A DNA stretch of 64,000 nt from JAEYKI01 sp036679405 (GTDB taxonomy: Bacteria; Bacillota; Clostridia; Christensenellales; Christensenellaceae): assembly GCA_036679405.1 (NCBI GenBank), contig JAVBVZ010000012.1:1-64000 (forward strand). Reading direction: 5' to 3'. Below are positions 25,105-32,650 of this stretch, piece by piece. Position numbers and translations under genes: made by a program. The notes under the pieces are model-generated. The model worked only from the letters and a program-made list of their open reading frames with translations, had not been told where the DNA came from and did not search any database. The stretch's first letter is position 1. Every line of letters starts with the position of its first letter.

Positions 25105-25785
25105 CTATCTGCGCCGTGAAAGCATGGAAAGGCTTAAAAACTGCAAAAAAGTGACCAGAAGGGCGGCCAGGTAGGTGAGTGCGGCGGCGGTCAGCACCTT
25201 TTTTGCGCCTTCAAGCTCCCCGCCTGTAAGCACGTGGGAAGCTTCTATATTGGCAAGCGCGCGGCGGCTGGCGTTTATTTCCACCGGCAGGGTGACCAGC
25301 TGGAAAATAAACAGGGCGAAAAAGGCCCAGGCCGCATAGGTGACCAGGGGGGTGAAACGCAGGATGATGCCCATAAAAAGAAGGGGCATGGCAAGCGAAC
25401 TGATAACATTTAAAACCGGAACCATTGCGCCGCGCACCCGGACAGGCGCGTATTTTTTGGAATATTGCAGGGCATGTCCCGCTTCATGGGCGGAAATGGC
25501 GATCGCCGCTACCGAATGCGAAGAAAAAACGCCTTCCGAAAGAGATATTGTTTTGCTGCGGGGATCGTAATGGTCGGTCAGGTTGCCCCGCGTGGGGACC
25601 ACGGACACGTCCGAAACGCCGTTCTGGCGGAGCATAACCGAAACAAACTTGCTGGCGGAGACCCCGCTTTCGGACGGGACTTTGGAATAGGTGGCGTACG
25701 TGCGCCGGATCTTGGTTTGCGCCCATATGGACAGTATGATGCCCGGTATAATAAACAAAAACATATAGCCGCTGAAAAAAAACAT
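25105..25785 (-). CDS. YugP-type membrane zinc metallopeptidase
   Basis: 226 residues. An N-terminal membrane segment (about 4-22), then the zinc site HEAGHALQ (about residues 99-106), and three more membrane segments including the C-terminal one (about 195-220). This is the plan of the YugP/DUF2268-like neutral zinc metallopeptidases of Bacillota, whose substrates are not known. ATG at 25785 is preceded by GGAGGATATC. The gene is monocistronic, between a terminator and the serS terminator. Confidence 0.88.
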   Translation of the reverse strand: MFFFSGYMFLFIIPGIILSIWAQTKIRRTYATYSKVPSESGVSASKFVSVMLRQNGVSDVSVVPTRGNLTDHYDPRSKTISLSEGVFSSHSVAAIAISAHEAGHALQYSKKYAPVRVRGAMVPVLNVISSLAMPLLFMGIILRFTPLVTYAAWAFFALFIFQLVTLPVEINASRRALANIEASHVLTGGELEGAKKVLTAAALTYLAALLVTFLQFLSLSMLSRRR

Positions 25786-25890
25786 GATATCCTCCGTGTT
25801 TGTCTTTCGGGCGGCAAAAAGCTGCGCGCCCGCAATATGGTTATTTTCGCATATTTGGCGCCTGAACGCAACGCAAGAATTTTGCGATCC

Positions 25891-25959
25891 GGCACGGTTT
25901 TCGGGCAAATTTTCTTAAATTCGCCCAAAAGGGGGCAATACATTTTGCCAAACCGTGCC
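25891..25959. repeat. Long imperfect inverted repeat
   Basis: GGCACGGTTT-TCG-GGCAAA at 25891-25909 pairs with TTTGCC-AAACCGTGCC at 25944-25959, 16 base pairs with one three-base bulge, enclosing an inner GGGC/GCCC pairing. It lies between serS and the YugP-type gene, upstream of the latter's start. It could be an RNA structure in the leader of that gene or a small repeat element. Confidence 0.55.
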
Positions 25960-25978
25960 CGGCGAATTTTGGGCACAT

Positions 25979-26009
25979 AAAAAAGAGCGGAACAAGGCCG
26001 CTCTTTTAT
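25979..26009 (-). terminator. Rho-independent terminator after serS
   Basis: Stem AAGAGCGG / CCGCTCTT with a seven-base loop followed on the minus strand by TTTTTT, 21 bases downstream of the serS stop. Confidence 0.85.
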
Positions 26010-26029
26010 CTTTTATTTGCTGCGTAAAA

Positions 26030-27307
26030 TTATTTGACGCCCCGGATGTACTGCTGTCCCATGGATTCCTGCAAAACTTCCGGAATGAGGATGCTGCCGT
26101 CTTCCTGCTGGTAGTTTTCCATAATGGCGGCCAGCGTGCGTCCTACGGCCAGCCCGCTTCCGTTAAGCGTATGGACGAAGCGCGGCTTTTCTTCCCGGGA
26201 AGGCCGGTAACGTATGCCTGCGCGCCGGGCCTGGAAATCTTCAAAATTGGAACAGGAGGAGATCTCCACATAGCGGCCGTAGCTGGGCATCCATACTTCA
26301 ATGTCGTAGGTTTTGGCGGAAGAAAAGCCCAAATCGCCGCCGCAGAGCTGCACCACCCGGTAAGGGATCTTTAAAAGCTTTAAAATCTCTTCCGCATCCA
26401 ACAGGAGGGATTCAAGCTCATCGTAAGACGTTTCGGGCGAAACAAATTTTACGAGCTCCACTTTGTTGAACTGGTGCTGGCGGATCAGGCCGCGGGTGTC
26501 TTTGCCCGCGCTGCCCGCTTCCGCACGAAAGCAGGGGGTGTGCGCCGTTATGCGGACGGGAAGGGTTTCCCCGTCTAAAATAGAGTCGCGGTACATATTG
26601 GTGAGCGGAACTTCCGCCGTGGGAATAAGGTAATATTCCGTGCCCGCAAGATGAAACATGTCTTCTTCAAATTTGGGCAGCTGGCCGGTGCCCGTCATGG
26701 AACGGGCGTGGGCGATAAACGGCGGGAGGATCTCGGTATAGCCGTGTTTTTCGGTATGTGTTTTCAGCATAAAAGCCGCAATTGCGCGGTCGAGCTTTGC
26801 GCCCAGGCCGATGGCGTAGGAAAAACGCGCGCCCGTTACTTTGGAGGCCGTTTCAAAATCAAGGATGCCAAGCGCCGTGCCGATGTCCCAGTGGGGCTTG
26901 GGTTCAAAAGAGAAGGGCGTAGGGTCCATAAAACGCCGGATTTCCACATTGTCCGCTTCGTCTTTGCCGGGAAGAACACTTTCATGCGGCGTGTTTGGAA
27001 TTTCCAGCAGAAGGGCGCCGATTTCTTCTTCTTCGGCGGAGAGGGAAGCGTCCATTTTTTGAATGCGTGCGGAAAGCTCTTTCATTTCCTGCATCAAAGC
27101 CGAGGGATCCCGGCCTTGCTTTTTCATGACGGGGATCTCTTTTGAGACCTTGTTGCGGGTGGCTTTCATGCTTTCCACTTCCGCAATGATGGCCAGGCGC
27201 TTTTCGTCGGCAGACAAAAGCTTCTCCAAAGGGTAGTCTTTGCCGCGTTTTGAAAGGGCGGCCGCAACTTCGTCCCGGTTGTCTCTGATTCTTTTAATGT
27301 CCAGCAT
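26030..27307 (-). CDS. serS: Serine--tRNA ligase
   Basis: 425 residues. Class II synthetase: N-terminal tRNA-binding coiled coil (about 25-100, LLSADEKRLAIIAEVESMKA...), then motif 2 (about 260-285, PCFRAEAGSAGKDTRGLIRQHQF) and motif 3 near the C-terminus (GSGLAVGRTLAAIMENYQQ). Length is normal. It follows argS by six bases and forms a two-gene unit with it. No T-box leader was seen before argS. Confidence 0.98.
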   Translation of the reverse strand: MLDIKRIRDNRDEVAAALSKRGKDYPLEKLLSADEKRLAIIAEVESMKATRNKVSKEIPVMKKQGRDPSALMQEMKELSARIQKMDASLSAEEEEIGALLLEIPNTPHESVLPGKDEADNVEIRRFMDPTPFSFEPKPHWDIGTALGILDFETASKVTGARFSYAIGLGAKLDRAIAAFMLKTHTEKHGYTEILPPFIAHARSMTGTGQLPKFEEDMFHLAGTEYYLIPTAEVPLTNMYRDSILDGETLPVRITAHTPCFRAEAGSAGKDTRGLIRQHQFNKVELVKFVSPETSYDELESLLLDAEEILKLLKIPYRVVQLCGGDLGFSSAKTYDIEVWMPSYGRYVEISSCSNFEDFQARRAGIRYRPSREEKPRFVHTLNGSGLAVGRTLAAIMENYQQEDGSILIPEVLQESMGQQYIRGVK

Positions 27308-27313
27308 TTTAAA

Positions 27314-29002
27314 CTACATCCTTTCGGGCGCGGCGATGCCCAGCAGGGAAAGCCCTGTGGCGATCGTTTTTTGTACGGCCCGGGTGAGCTGTATCCGCGC
27401 GTTGGTCTTTTTTTCGTCTGTATCCATGATCCTGTGTTCATAGTAGTATTTATTAAAGTGCTGCGCGAGCAGCGTGATATGGCGGGTCACGAAGGAAGGC
27501 TCGTTCTTTTCCGCCGCCGCAAGGATGGCAGCGGGAAAAGATTCGATCTGGCGGATCACCGCAAAGGCGTCCGCGTCGTCAAGGGCGGTAAAGTCCGCAC
27601 CCGGATCGTCCGCTTTGCCGTACTTGCGCAAAACGCTGGATGCGCGCGCATGGGTATACTGTACATACGGCCCGGTCTCTCCGTCAAAATTCAGCACGCG
27701 CTCAAAGCTGAAGGTGATATCCTTGATGCGTCCGGCGCTCAGCGTGGAATAAAGGACCGCGCCGATGCCCACCTGGCGGGCGACGTCTTCCTTGTTTGCA
27801 AGGTCCGGGTTCTTTTCATTGATGGTGGCCAGCGTTTTTTCAACCGCGCGGGACAAAACGTCTTCCAAAAGGACGATTTTTCCGTGGCGGGTGGAAAGGG
27901 TGCCGTCTTCCAGCGAAACCATGCCGAACGCGACATGTTCCATGTCTTTAGCCCACGGCTTCCCCATTTTTTCCAAAACTGCAAAAAGCTGTTTAAAATG
28001 CAGGGATTGCTGGTAAGCGACCACATAAAGGGCTTTGTGGAAGTCGAACGTTTTTTTGCGGTATTCGGCCGCGGCCAGGTCCCGGGTGGAATACAGGGTC
28101 GCGCCGTCCGTTTTTAAAATGATGCAGGGCGGCAGATTATATTCTTCCAGCCGGACGATGTATGCGCCTTCGTCCTGTTCGAGCAGGTTTTTCTCCCGAA
28201 GTTCGTCGATCACCGGCTGCATTTTGTCGTTATAAAAGCTCTCGCCCGTAAAATAGTCAAATTGAATGCCCAGCATTTCATAGACGCGTTTGGCTTCGCG
28301 CAGCGTAAGGTCGGAAAACCAGCCGAATATGCGCAGCGCCTCGCTGTCGCCGTCTTCGATCTTTTTGAACCAGGCGCGCCCCTGTTCGTTGAGCGCGGGG
28401 TCTTTTTCCGCTTCTTCATGGAAGCGTACATACAGGCGGAGCATGGCGGATACCGAATCTTTTTCGATTTCGGCATCGTCGCCCCACAGCTTATAGGCCG
28501 CGATCAGTTTGCCGAACTGGGTGCCCCAGTCGCCCAGATGGTTGATGCCTACCGGGCGATAGCCGAGATATGCGTATATCTTGTAGAGCGAATGGCCGAT
28601 GGCCGTTGAAGACAGGTGGCCTATATGGAACGGCTTTGCAATATTGACCGAAGAGTAGTCTATGACCACCCGGCGGCCCGCGCCGAGGTCGCTTGCGCCG
28701 AAATCCGGGGCCAGCGCGGCTTTAAGCGTATCGCGCGCAAAGGCCGTGCGGTCCAAAAAGAAGTTGACGTATCCGCCGGCGGCCTGCATGCTGCTGACGC
28801 CCGCGGGCGGAGTGAGTTTGTCCATGATTTCCTGCGCGATGAGCGGCGGCGCTTTGCGGAGCGTTTTTGCAAGACGGAAGCAGGGCAGGGCAACGTCTCC
28901 CATTTTTGGGTCGGGCGGCGTTTCCAGCAGATCCAGTATTTCCGCGCTCTTTATGTCCGCAGCCTGCGCGACGCTTTTTGCGATTTTTTCTTTGATTTCC
29001 AT
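27314..29002 (-). CDS. argS: Arginine--tRNA ligase
   Basis: 562 residues. Class I synthetase with N-terminal additional domain, HIGH motif in KPFHIGHLSSTAIG (about 127-140), the region FGMVSLEDGTLSTRHGK where the KMSKS equivalent lies, and the anticodon-binding DALR domain ending RIQLTRAVQKTIATGLSLLGIAAPERM-like. It is the first gene of argS-serS. GGAAGGTGCGCTTAA precedes the ATG. Confidence 0.98.
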   Translation of the reverse strand: MEIKEKIAKSVAQAADIKSAEILDLLETPPDPKMGDVALPCFRLAKTLRKAPPLIAQEIMDKLTPPAGVSSMQAAGGYVNFFLDRTAFARDTLKAALAPDFGASDLGAGRRVVIDYSSVNIAKPFHIGHLSSTAIGHSLYKIYAYLGYRPVGINHLGDWGTQFGKLIAAYKLWGDDAEIEKDSVSAMLRLYVRFHEEAEKDPALNEQGRAWFKKIEDGDSEALRIFGWFSDLTLREAKRVYEMLGIQFDYFTGESFYNDKMQPVIDELREKNLLEQDEGAYIVRLEEYNLPPCIILKTDGATLYSTRDLAAAEYRKKTFDFHKALYVVAYQQSLHFKQLFAVLEKMGKPWAKDMEHVAFGMVSLEDGTLSTRHGKIVLLEDVLSRAVEKTLATINEKNPDLANKEDVARQVGIGAVLYSTLSAGRIKDITFSFERVLNFDGETGPYVQYTHARASSVLRKYGKADDPGADFTALDDADAFAVIRQIESFPAAILAAAEKNEPSFVTRHITLLAQHFNKYYYEHRIMDTDEKKTNARIQLTRAVQKTIATGLSLLGIAAPERM

Positions 29003-29137
29003 TTAAGCGCACCTTCCTGTTATCATAAATTTTAATATAACACAAAAAATAAAAGTTGGAAACACCTTTTCGGGCGGCCCGGGCGGCTATTTTTTATTTC
29101 TGCGCCCGCCCGGGGGGGCGGCGGGCGCGAAAAAATA

Positions 29138-29146
29138 TGATATAAT
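29138..29146 (+). promoter_or_regulatory. Extended -10 promoter element of the apbE group
   Basis: TGATATAAT, 21 bases before the small gene at 29168. No -35 match at the usual distance; the region upstream is a G/C-rich run. Confidence 0.55.
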
Positions 29147-29167
29147 GGGAGCGGGGAGGGAGCATTC

Positions 29168-29251
29168 ATGAAATTATGGCAAAAAAGGCTGATTTTTCTG
29201 ATCCCGTTCATCGTGTTTGCAGCCGTGCTTCTGGTATTGAGCTACAAATGA
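29168..29251 (+). CDS. 27-residue single-span membrane peptide
   Basis: MKLWQKRLIFLIPFIVFAAV followed by LLVLSYK: a basic start and one hydrophobic span. GGGAGGGAGCATTC gives a ribosome binding site six to ten bases before the ATG. Its stop overlaps the apbE ATG (ATGA), so it is translated just before and probably coupled to apbE. It may be a real micro-protein of the flavin-transfer group, or a leader peptide whose job is coupling. I know no named family for it. Confidence 0.6.
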   Translation: MKLWQKRLIFLIPFIVFAAVLLVLSYK

Positions 29252-30243
29252 AGAAATTGATTGTTTTTCCGCTGATCTGCGCGTTTTTTTTGGCCGCGGG
29301 CTGCAGCGGACCCGCGGCGGAAAGCCGCACCACCTTTGTGATGGATACTTTCTTTACCCAGACGTTTGCGGACGAGGGCGGCGTTATGGAAGAAAACGAC
29401 CGTATCGTTTCCGATATAGAAAAGGAAATGTCCAAAACCATTGAGGGCTCGGACATTTATAATTTGAACCGGGAAGGGACCTGGACGCCGGGGACGGACA
29501 CGGCGGACGTACTGCAAACGGCCCTTGCCGTTGCAAACGAGACGGACGGCGCGTTCGACCCCGCTTTGGGGCCGCTGATAGACCTTTGGGGGATCGGCAG
29601 CGAAGACGAGAAGGTCCCGGCGCAAAGCGAGATTGAGGCGCTGCTGCCCCTTGCCGACTGGCGGGAGATACAAATAGACGCGGACGGCACCGTCCGGCTG
29701 CCCGCCGGCGGGAGCGTGGACCTTGGCGGGATCGCAAAAGGCTACGCGCTGGACCGGGTGGCCGAAAACCTGCGCGCGCAGGGCGTTTCCTCCGCTCTGA
29801 TGGATCTGGGCGGAAGCATTGCCGTGCTGGGCGAAAAAGAGGACGGGGCCTGCTACAAGATCGGCATACGGGATCCCCTGGGCGAAGCGGGCGACTATAT
29901 TGCAACGGTGGAGCTGAAAGACGTTTTTACTTCTACTTCCGGCATTTATGAACGGTATTTTATTCAGGACGGGGTCCGTTACCATCATATTTTGGACCGG
30001 GAGACCGGCCGGCCGGCTGAAAGCGGGCTTTTTGCCTGCATGATCGTGTCGCCGAGCGGCATTTTGTCGGACGCGTATTCCACCGCGCTTTTTGTGATGG
30101 GCGCAAAAGACGGGCTTGCGTTTGCAAACAAAAACGGGATCGACGCGCTTTTTGTGACGGACGGCAAAAAAATTGAAATGACGGACGGGTTTTCAGAAAA
30201 ATATTCATTTGAACTGACGGCGGATGGCTATGAAGTGGATTAA
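29248..30243 (+). CDS. apbE: FAD:protein FMN transferase (ApbE), lipoprotein
   Basis: 331 residues. A lipoprotein signal with lipobox LAAGC (Cys20) is followed by the ApbE fold: MDTFFTQTF near the start, DPALGPLIDLWGIG, the FAD/Mg region GGSVDLGGIAKGYALDRV, and DLGGSIAVLG. The C-terminal SPSGILSDAYSTALFVMG carries the catalytic/metal Asp. ApbE attaches FMN to Thr/Ser of extracytoplasmic flavoproteins such as RnfG/NqrC. Start at MKKLIVFP overlaps the 27-codon gene. Neighbours are the NusG-II and Gx proteins that usually accompany it. Confidence 0.94.
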   Translation: MKKLIVFPLICAFFLAAGCSGPAAESRTTFVMDTFFTQTFADEGGVMEENDRIVSDIEKEMSKTIEGSDIYNLNREGTWTPGTDTADVLQTALAVANETDGAFDPALGPLIDLWGIGSEDEKVPAQSEIEALLPLADWREIQIDADGTVRLPAGGSVDLGGIAKGYALDRVAENLRAQGVSSALMDLGGSIAVLGEKEDGACYKIGIRDPLGEAGDYIATVELKDVFTSTSGIYERYFIQDGVRYHHILDRETGRPAESGLFACMIVSPSGILSDAYSTALFVMGAKDGLAFANKNGIDALFVTDGKKIEMTDGFSEKYSFELTADGYEVD

Positions 30244-30595
30244 ACGCAGTGATATCATATTTACCGTGAGCATCGTGGCCGCGGCGCTCATCATTTGGGG
30301 CCTGCTTACGGCCGCCCCGGAAGGGAAAACCGCGGTGGTGATGCTGGACGGCGTTACCGTTGCGACCCTTTCTTTGGACGATGATACGGTTTACACGGTG
30401 CAGGGGGACTATACCAACGTGCTTCGGGTCGAGGACGGGGAGATATTCGTTGCCGAGACCGACTGCCCAAACAAGATTTGCCAAAAACAGGGCGCCATCA
30501 GCCGTGCGGGGCAGACCATTGTGTGCGCCCCCAACAAAATGACGGTGACCATTACCGGCGGAGAGGAGGCGGGCGTGGATGCTGTTACGCAGTAG
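30230..30595 (+). CDS. NusG domain II-containing membrane protein
   Basis: 121 residues: one N-terminal membrane segment (about 8-27) and a beta-rich extracytoplasmic domain containing DCPNKICQKQGAISRAGQTIVCAPNKM, the signature of the NusG_II/DUF1312 family (two Cys in CPNKIC). The role is unknown, but it co-occurs with ApbE and Gx transporters in Clostridia. ATG at 30230 is preferred for spacing from GGCGG. Another in-frame ATG lies two codons upstream. It overlaps the apbE end by 14 bases and the next gene by 17. Confidence 0.85.
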   Translation: MKWIKRSDIIFTVSIVAAALIIWGLLTAAPEGKTAVVMLDGVTVATLSLDDDTVYTVQGDYTNVLRVEDGEIFVAETDCPNKICQKQGAISRAGQTIVCAPNKMTVTITGGEEAGVDAVTQ

Positions 30596-31094
30596 CGCCT
30601 TAAGGCGCCTGGTGCTCTCCGCACTTTTGATCGGGATTGCGCTGGTATTGTCTTTGGTGGACACGGCCGTTTCCGCAGCGATCCCGTTTTTGCCGGGTTT
30701 CAAGCTGGGGCTTGCCAACGTGGTAACCCTGTTTGCGCTTTATTATCTGGGCGCGCGCGAAGCGCTGGTGATCAGCGTGGCGCGCTGCCTGCTGGCCGCA
30801 TTGCTGTCCGGCGCGGTAACCATGCTGTTTTTTTCGCTGGCGGGGGGGCTTTTGAGTCTGGCCGTTATGGCGCTTTTGGCCGGGCGGGTCAGCGTGATCA
30901 AGGTGAGCGTTTCGGGCGGCGTGGCGCACAATATGGCGCAGGCCGCGGTTGCGGTCCTTATTACTTCGACGCCACAGGTTTCCTACTATATTCCTTTTCT
31001 GGTGGTGCTGGGCGCGGTCAGCGGATTTTTTATAGGGCTGCTGTGCAGTTTTTTGCTCAGCCGGATACCGGCCGGGCAGACCGAGGAAAAATAG
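30579..31094 (+). CDS. Gx transporter family membrane protein (HepT/heptaprenyl diphosphate synthase component I-like)
   Basis: 171 residues, about five membrane segments. It shows FLPGFKLGLANVVTLFALY and GGLLSLAVMAL, typical of the Gx/ECF-S-like family, formerly named heptaprenyl diphosphate synthase component I. GGAGG stands nine bases before the ATG. It ends the apbE group; a terminator follows. The cargo is not known, though a flavin-related small molecule is plausible from context (inference). Confidence 0.85.
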   Translation: MLLRSSALRRLVLSALLIGIALVLSLVDTAVSAAIPFLPGFKLGLANVVTLFALYYLGAREALVISVARCLLAALLSGAVTMLFFSLAGGLLSLAVMALLAGRVSVIKVSVSGGVAHNMAQAAVAVLITSTPQVSYYIPFLVVLGAVSGFFIGLLCSFLLSRIPAGQTEEK

Positions 31095-31100
31095 CCCTGC

Positions 31101-31129
31101 GCCGGATATACAATATACGGCCTTTTTTT
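31101..31129 (+). terminator. Rho-independent terminator after the Gx transporter gene
   Basis: GCCG-GA-TATA pairs with TATA-C-GGC around a CAA loop, followed by a run of seven T. Confidence 0.6.
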
Positions 31130-31261
31130 ACAACTCTCTATTAAAATTCAGCATTGATCTTTAGATATAAAAGAAAATAAAAAACACTAGCAGTAAATGA
31201 ATCGATCATGCCCAGGTTTAAAAATCAATACTGCTGTTTAACAGAGGCTTGCGCAAAAGCG

Positions 31262-32170
31262 TTATTGATTCGCTTTGAGATACGCCTCGATCCGAACATG
31301 GACGTTTTTTTGCAGGTTGCGGTAAAAAATGGCGTAGTCAAAAGAATGGATGGCCAGTTTTGCGCCCGCGATATGGGCGATCCGAAGCAGGCGGATGGCC
31401 ATGGGTTCGTCGATCATCAGCATATGGTTCTGCGGGTTGATAAACGCGCCGGTATAATGCGGGCGTTCAAAATAATGCTTTTTGCCGATCTTTAAAAAGA
31501 CCGCGCCCAGATGGGATTCGTTGTCCGCGTATTCGCAGGTCGTTTTCCAATTCAGGGGGTTGACGCAGTACGTACCAGGAAGAATGATGGGCAGCGGCTT
31601 TTTGTATTTGGTGGTCCCGGTGTTGTAGGTGATGATCACGCCGGTGTCGTCTTCTTTTTGCGCGATTTTAAGAAAAGGATTTGCCGCAAGGTCCCGGTCG
31701 GTCACCGAAAAACCGATGAGGTACGCCGCAATCATTTTGCCCTGCAGCTCCGGTCCGGTGAATTCCCTTTTCATGAATTCGAGCAGCATGATGGACCCCT
31801 GGGAATGGCCGGCCAGGATAAAGGGTTTTCCCCGGTTGTCGTATTTCATGTAATGGTGAAACGCCATGCGCACGTCCAGATAGCCTTTGTGCGCGTTCCG
31901 GCAGAACTCTTCCGGGGGCATTTTAAGGCATTCAAGGCCTACCTGCCGGTAAACGGGCGCGTAAATATTGCAGTCCTCTTCAAAAACGCCGGTATGCTGC
32001 CCCGCGACCGCCCGGGCAAAAAGCCGCCACAGGGGGTTGTAAGGGTTCATGTTGTGCTTTTTTGCGTTTTTGCCAAAAGAACTGATGGTCGGGTATACGT
32101 AGAAGACATCCACGTCTTTTAGGTTGCGGGAGGGCCGAAGGACCCAGTTTTCGCGCCGGGAATAATCCAT
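31262..32170 (-). CDS. DUF3089 alpha/beta-hydrolase family protein
   Basis: 302 residues. The opening KDVDVFYVYPTISSFGK and the nucleophile elbow ILAGHSQGS (Ser about 123) are characteristic of DUF3089, a lipase-like alpha/beta hydrolase family. The His candidate is in NPQNHMLMID, 50 residues from the end. There is no signal peptide, so it should be cytoplasmic. No ribosome binding site is visible before the ATG, and the promoter -10 ends six bases upstream, suggesting a leaderless mRNA. Substrate unknown. Confidence 0.82.
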   Translation of the reverse strand: MDYSRRENWVLRPSRNLKDVDVFYVYPTISSFGKNAKKHNMNPYNPLWRLFARAVAGQHTGVFEEDCNIYAPVYRQVGLECLKMPPEEFCRNAHKGYLDVRMAFHHYMKYDNRGKPFILAGHSQGSIMLLEFMKREFTGPELQGKMIAAYLIGFSVTDRDLAANPFLKIAQKEDDTGVIITYNTGTTKYKKPLPIILPGTYCVNPLNWKTTCEYADNESHLGAVFLKIGKKHYFERPHYTGAFINPQNHMLMIDEPMAIRLLRIAHIAGAKLAIHSFDYAIFYRNLQKNVHVRIEAYLKANQ

Positions 32171-32176
32171 AAAAAA

Positions 32177-32205
32177 AGCATACCATATATTTGAAAGGTT
32201 GACAA
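32177..32205 (-). promoter_or_regulatory. Promoter of the DUF3089 gene, leaderless type
   Basis: Minus strand TTGTCA, 17-base spacer, TATGCT preceded by TGG (extended -10). The -10 is separated from the ATG by only TTTTTT, so the predicted +1 is the A of the start codon. Confidence 0.55.
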
Positions 32206-32247
32206 TTACCGCCGCGCCGCCGTCCGCGGGACTTTTTCCGGCATGAT

Positions 32248-32276
32248 TGACGGATATAAAAAAAGGTAGTAAACTT
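32248..32276 (+). promoter_or_regulatory. Promoter of the phasin-like/UbiB-like pair
   Basis: TTGACG, 17-base spacer, TAAACT, 48 bases before the ATG at 32324. Confidence 0.5.
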
Positions 32277-32323
32277 TTAAGTAAATCAAACGGAGCTAAA
32301 CTGCATTTAAAGGAGGGTTTGGA

Positions 32324-32617
32324 ATGTCCAGTATATTTGAAGATACCATCAATCTGGGATTTGGCCTTTTTGCATATTCCAGGGAAAAAATTGAAGAAAC
32401 AGTTGAAAAAATGGTGCAGAGGGGAGAAGTGGAAAAGAAAGAAGCCGCTTCTTTTGTGAGCGAACTGACCGCCAAAGGCGAAATGGAGCGCAAGGAGCTC
32501 AAAAAAATCATTGGCGACGAGATCCGGGACGCCGTAGAAGTTTTAAAACCCATTACCAAAGACGAGATTCGGCAGATCATCCGCGAAGAGATGAGCAAAA
32601 CCGAAAAGACCGAGTAA
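32324..32617 (+). CDS. Phasin-like coiled-coil protein
   Basis: 97 residues. After a short hydrophobic start (SSIFEDTINLGFGLFAYSREKIE), the rest is a highly charged amphipathic helix. The pattern FAYSREKIEETVEKMVQRGEVEKKEA resembles the phasin/PhaF-like regulators that often precede ABC1/UbiB genes in Clostridia. AAAGGAGGG precedes the ATG. It is 33 bases upstream of the UbiB-like kinase and is probably its functional partner at the membrane. No polyhydroxyalkanoate genes are present in the window. Confidence 0.75.
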   Translation: MSSIFEDTINLGFGLFAYSREKIEETVEKMVQRGEVEKKEAASFVSELTAKGEMERKELKKIIGDEIRDAVEVLKPITKDEIRQIIREEMSKTEKTE

Positions 32618-32650
32618 TAAGCTGCCGCTTTCCTTAAAAAAACGGCGGAG

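Noticed and set aside
29003..29137. T-box leader for argS-serS
   Set aside because: The region upstream of argS on its strand is too short and lacks the T-box core and specifier-loop features.
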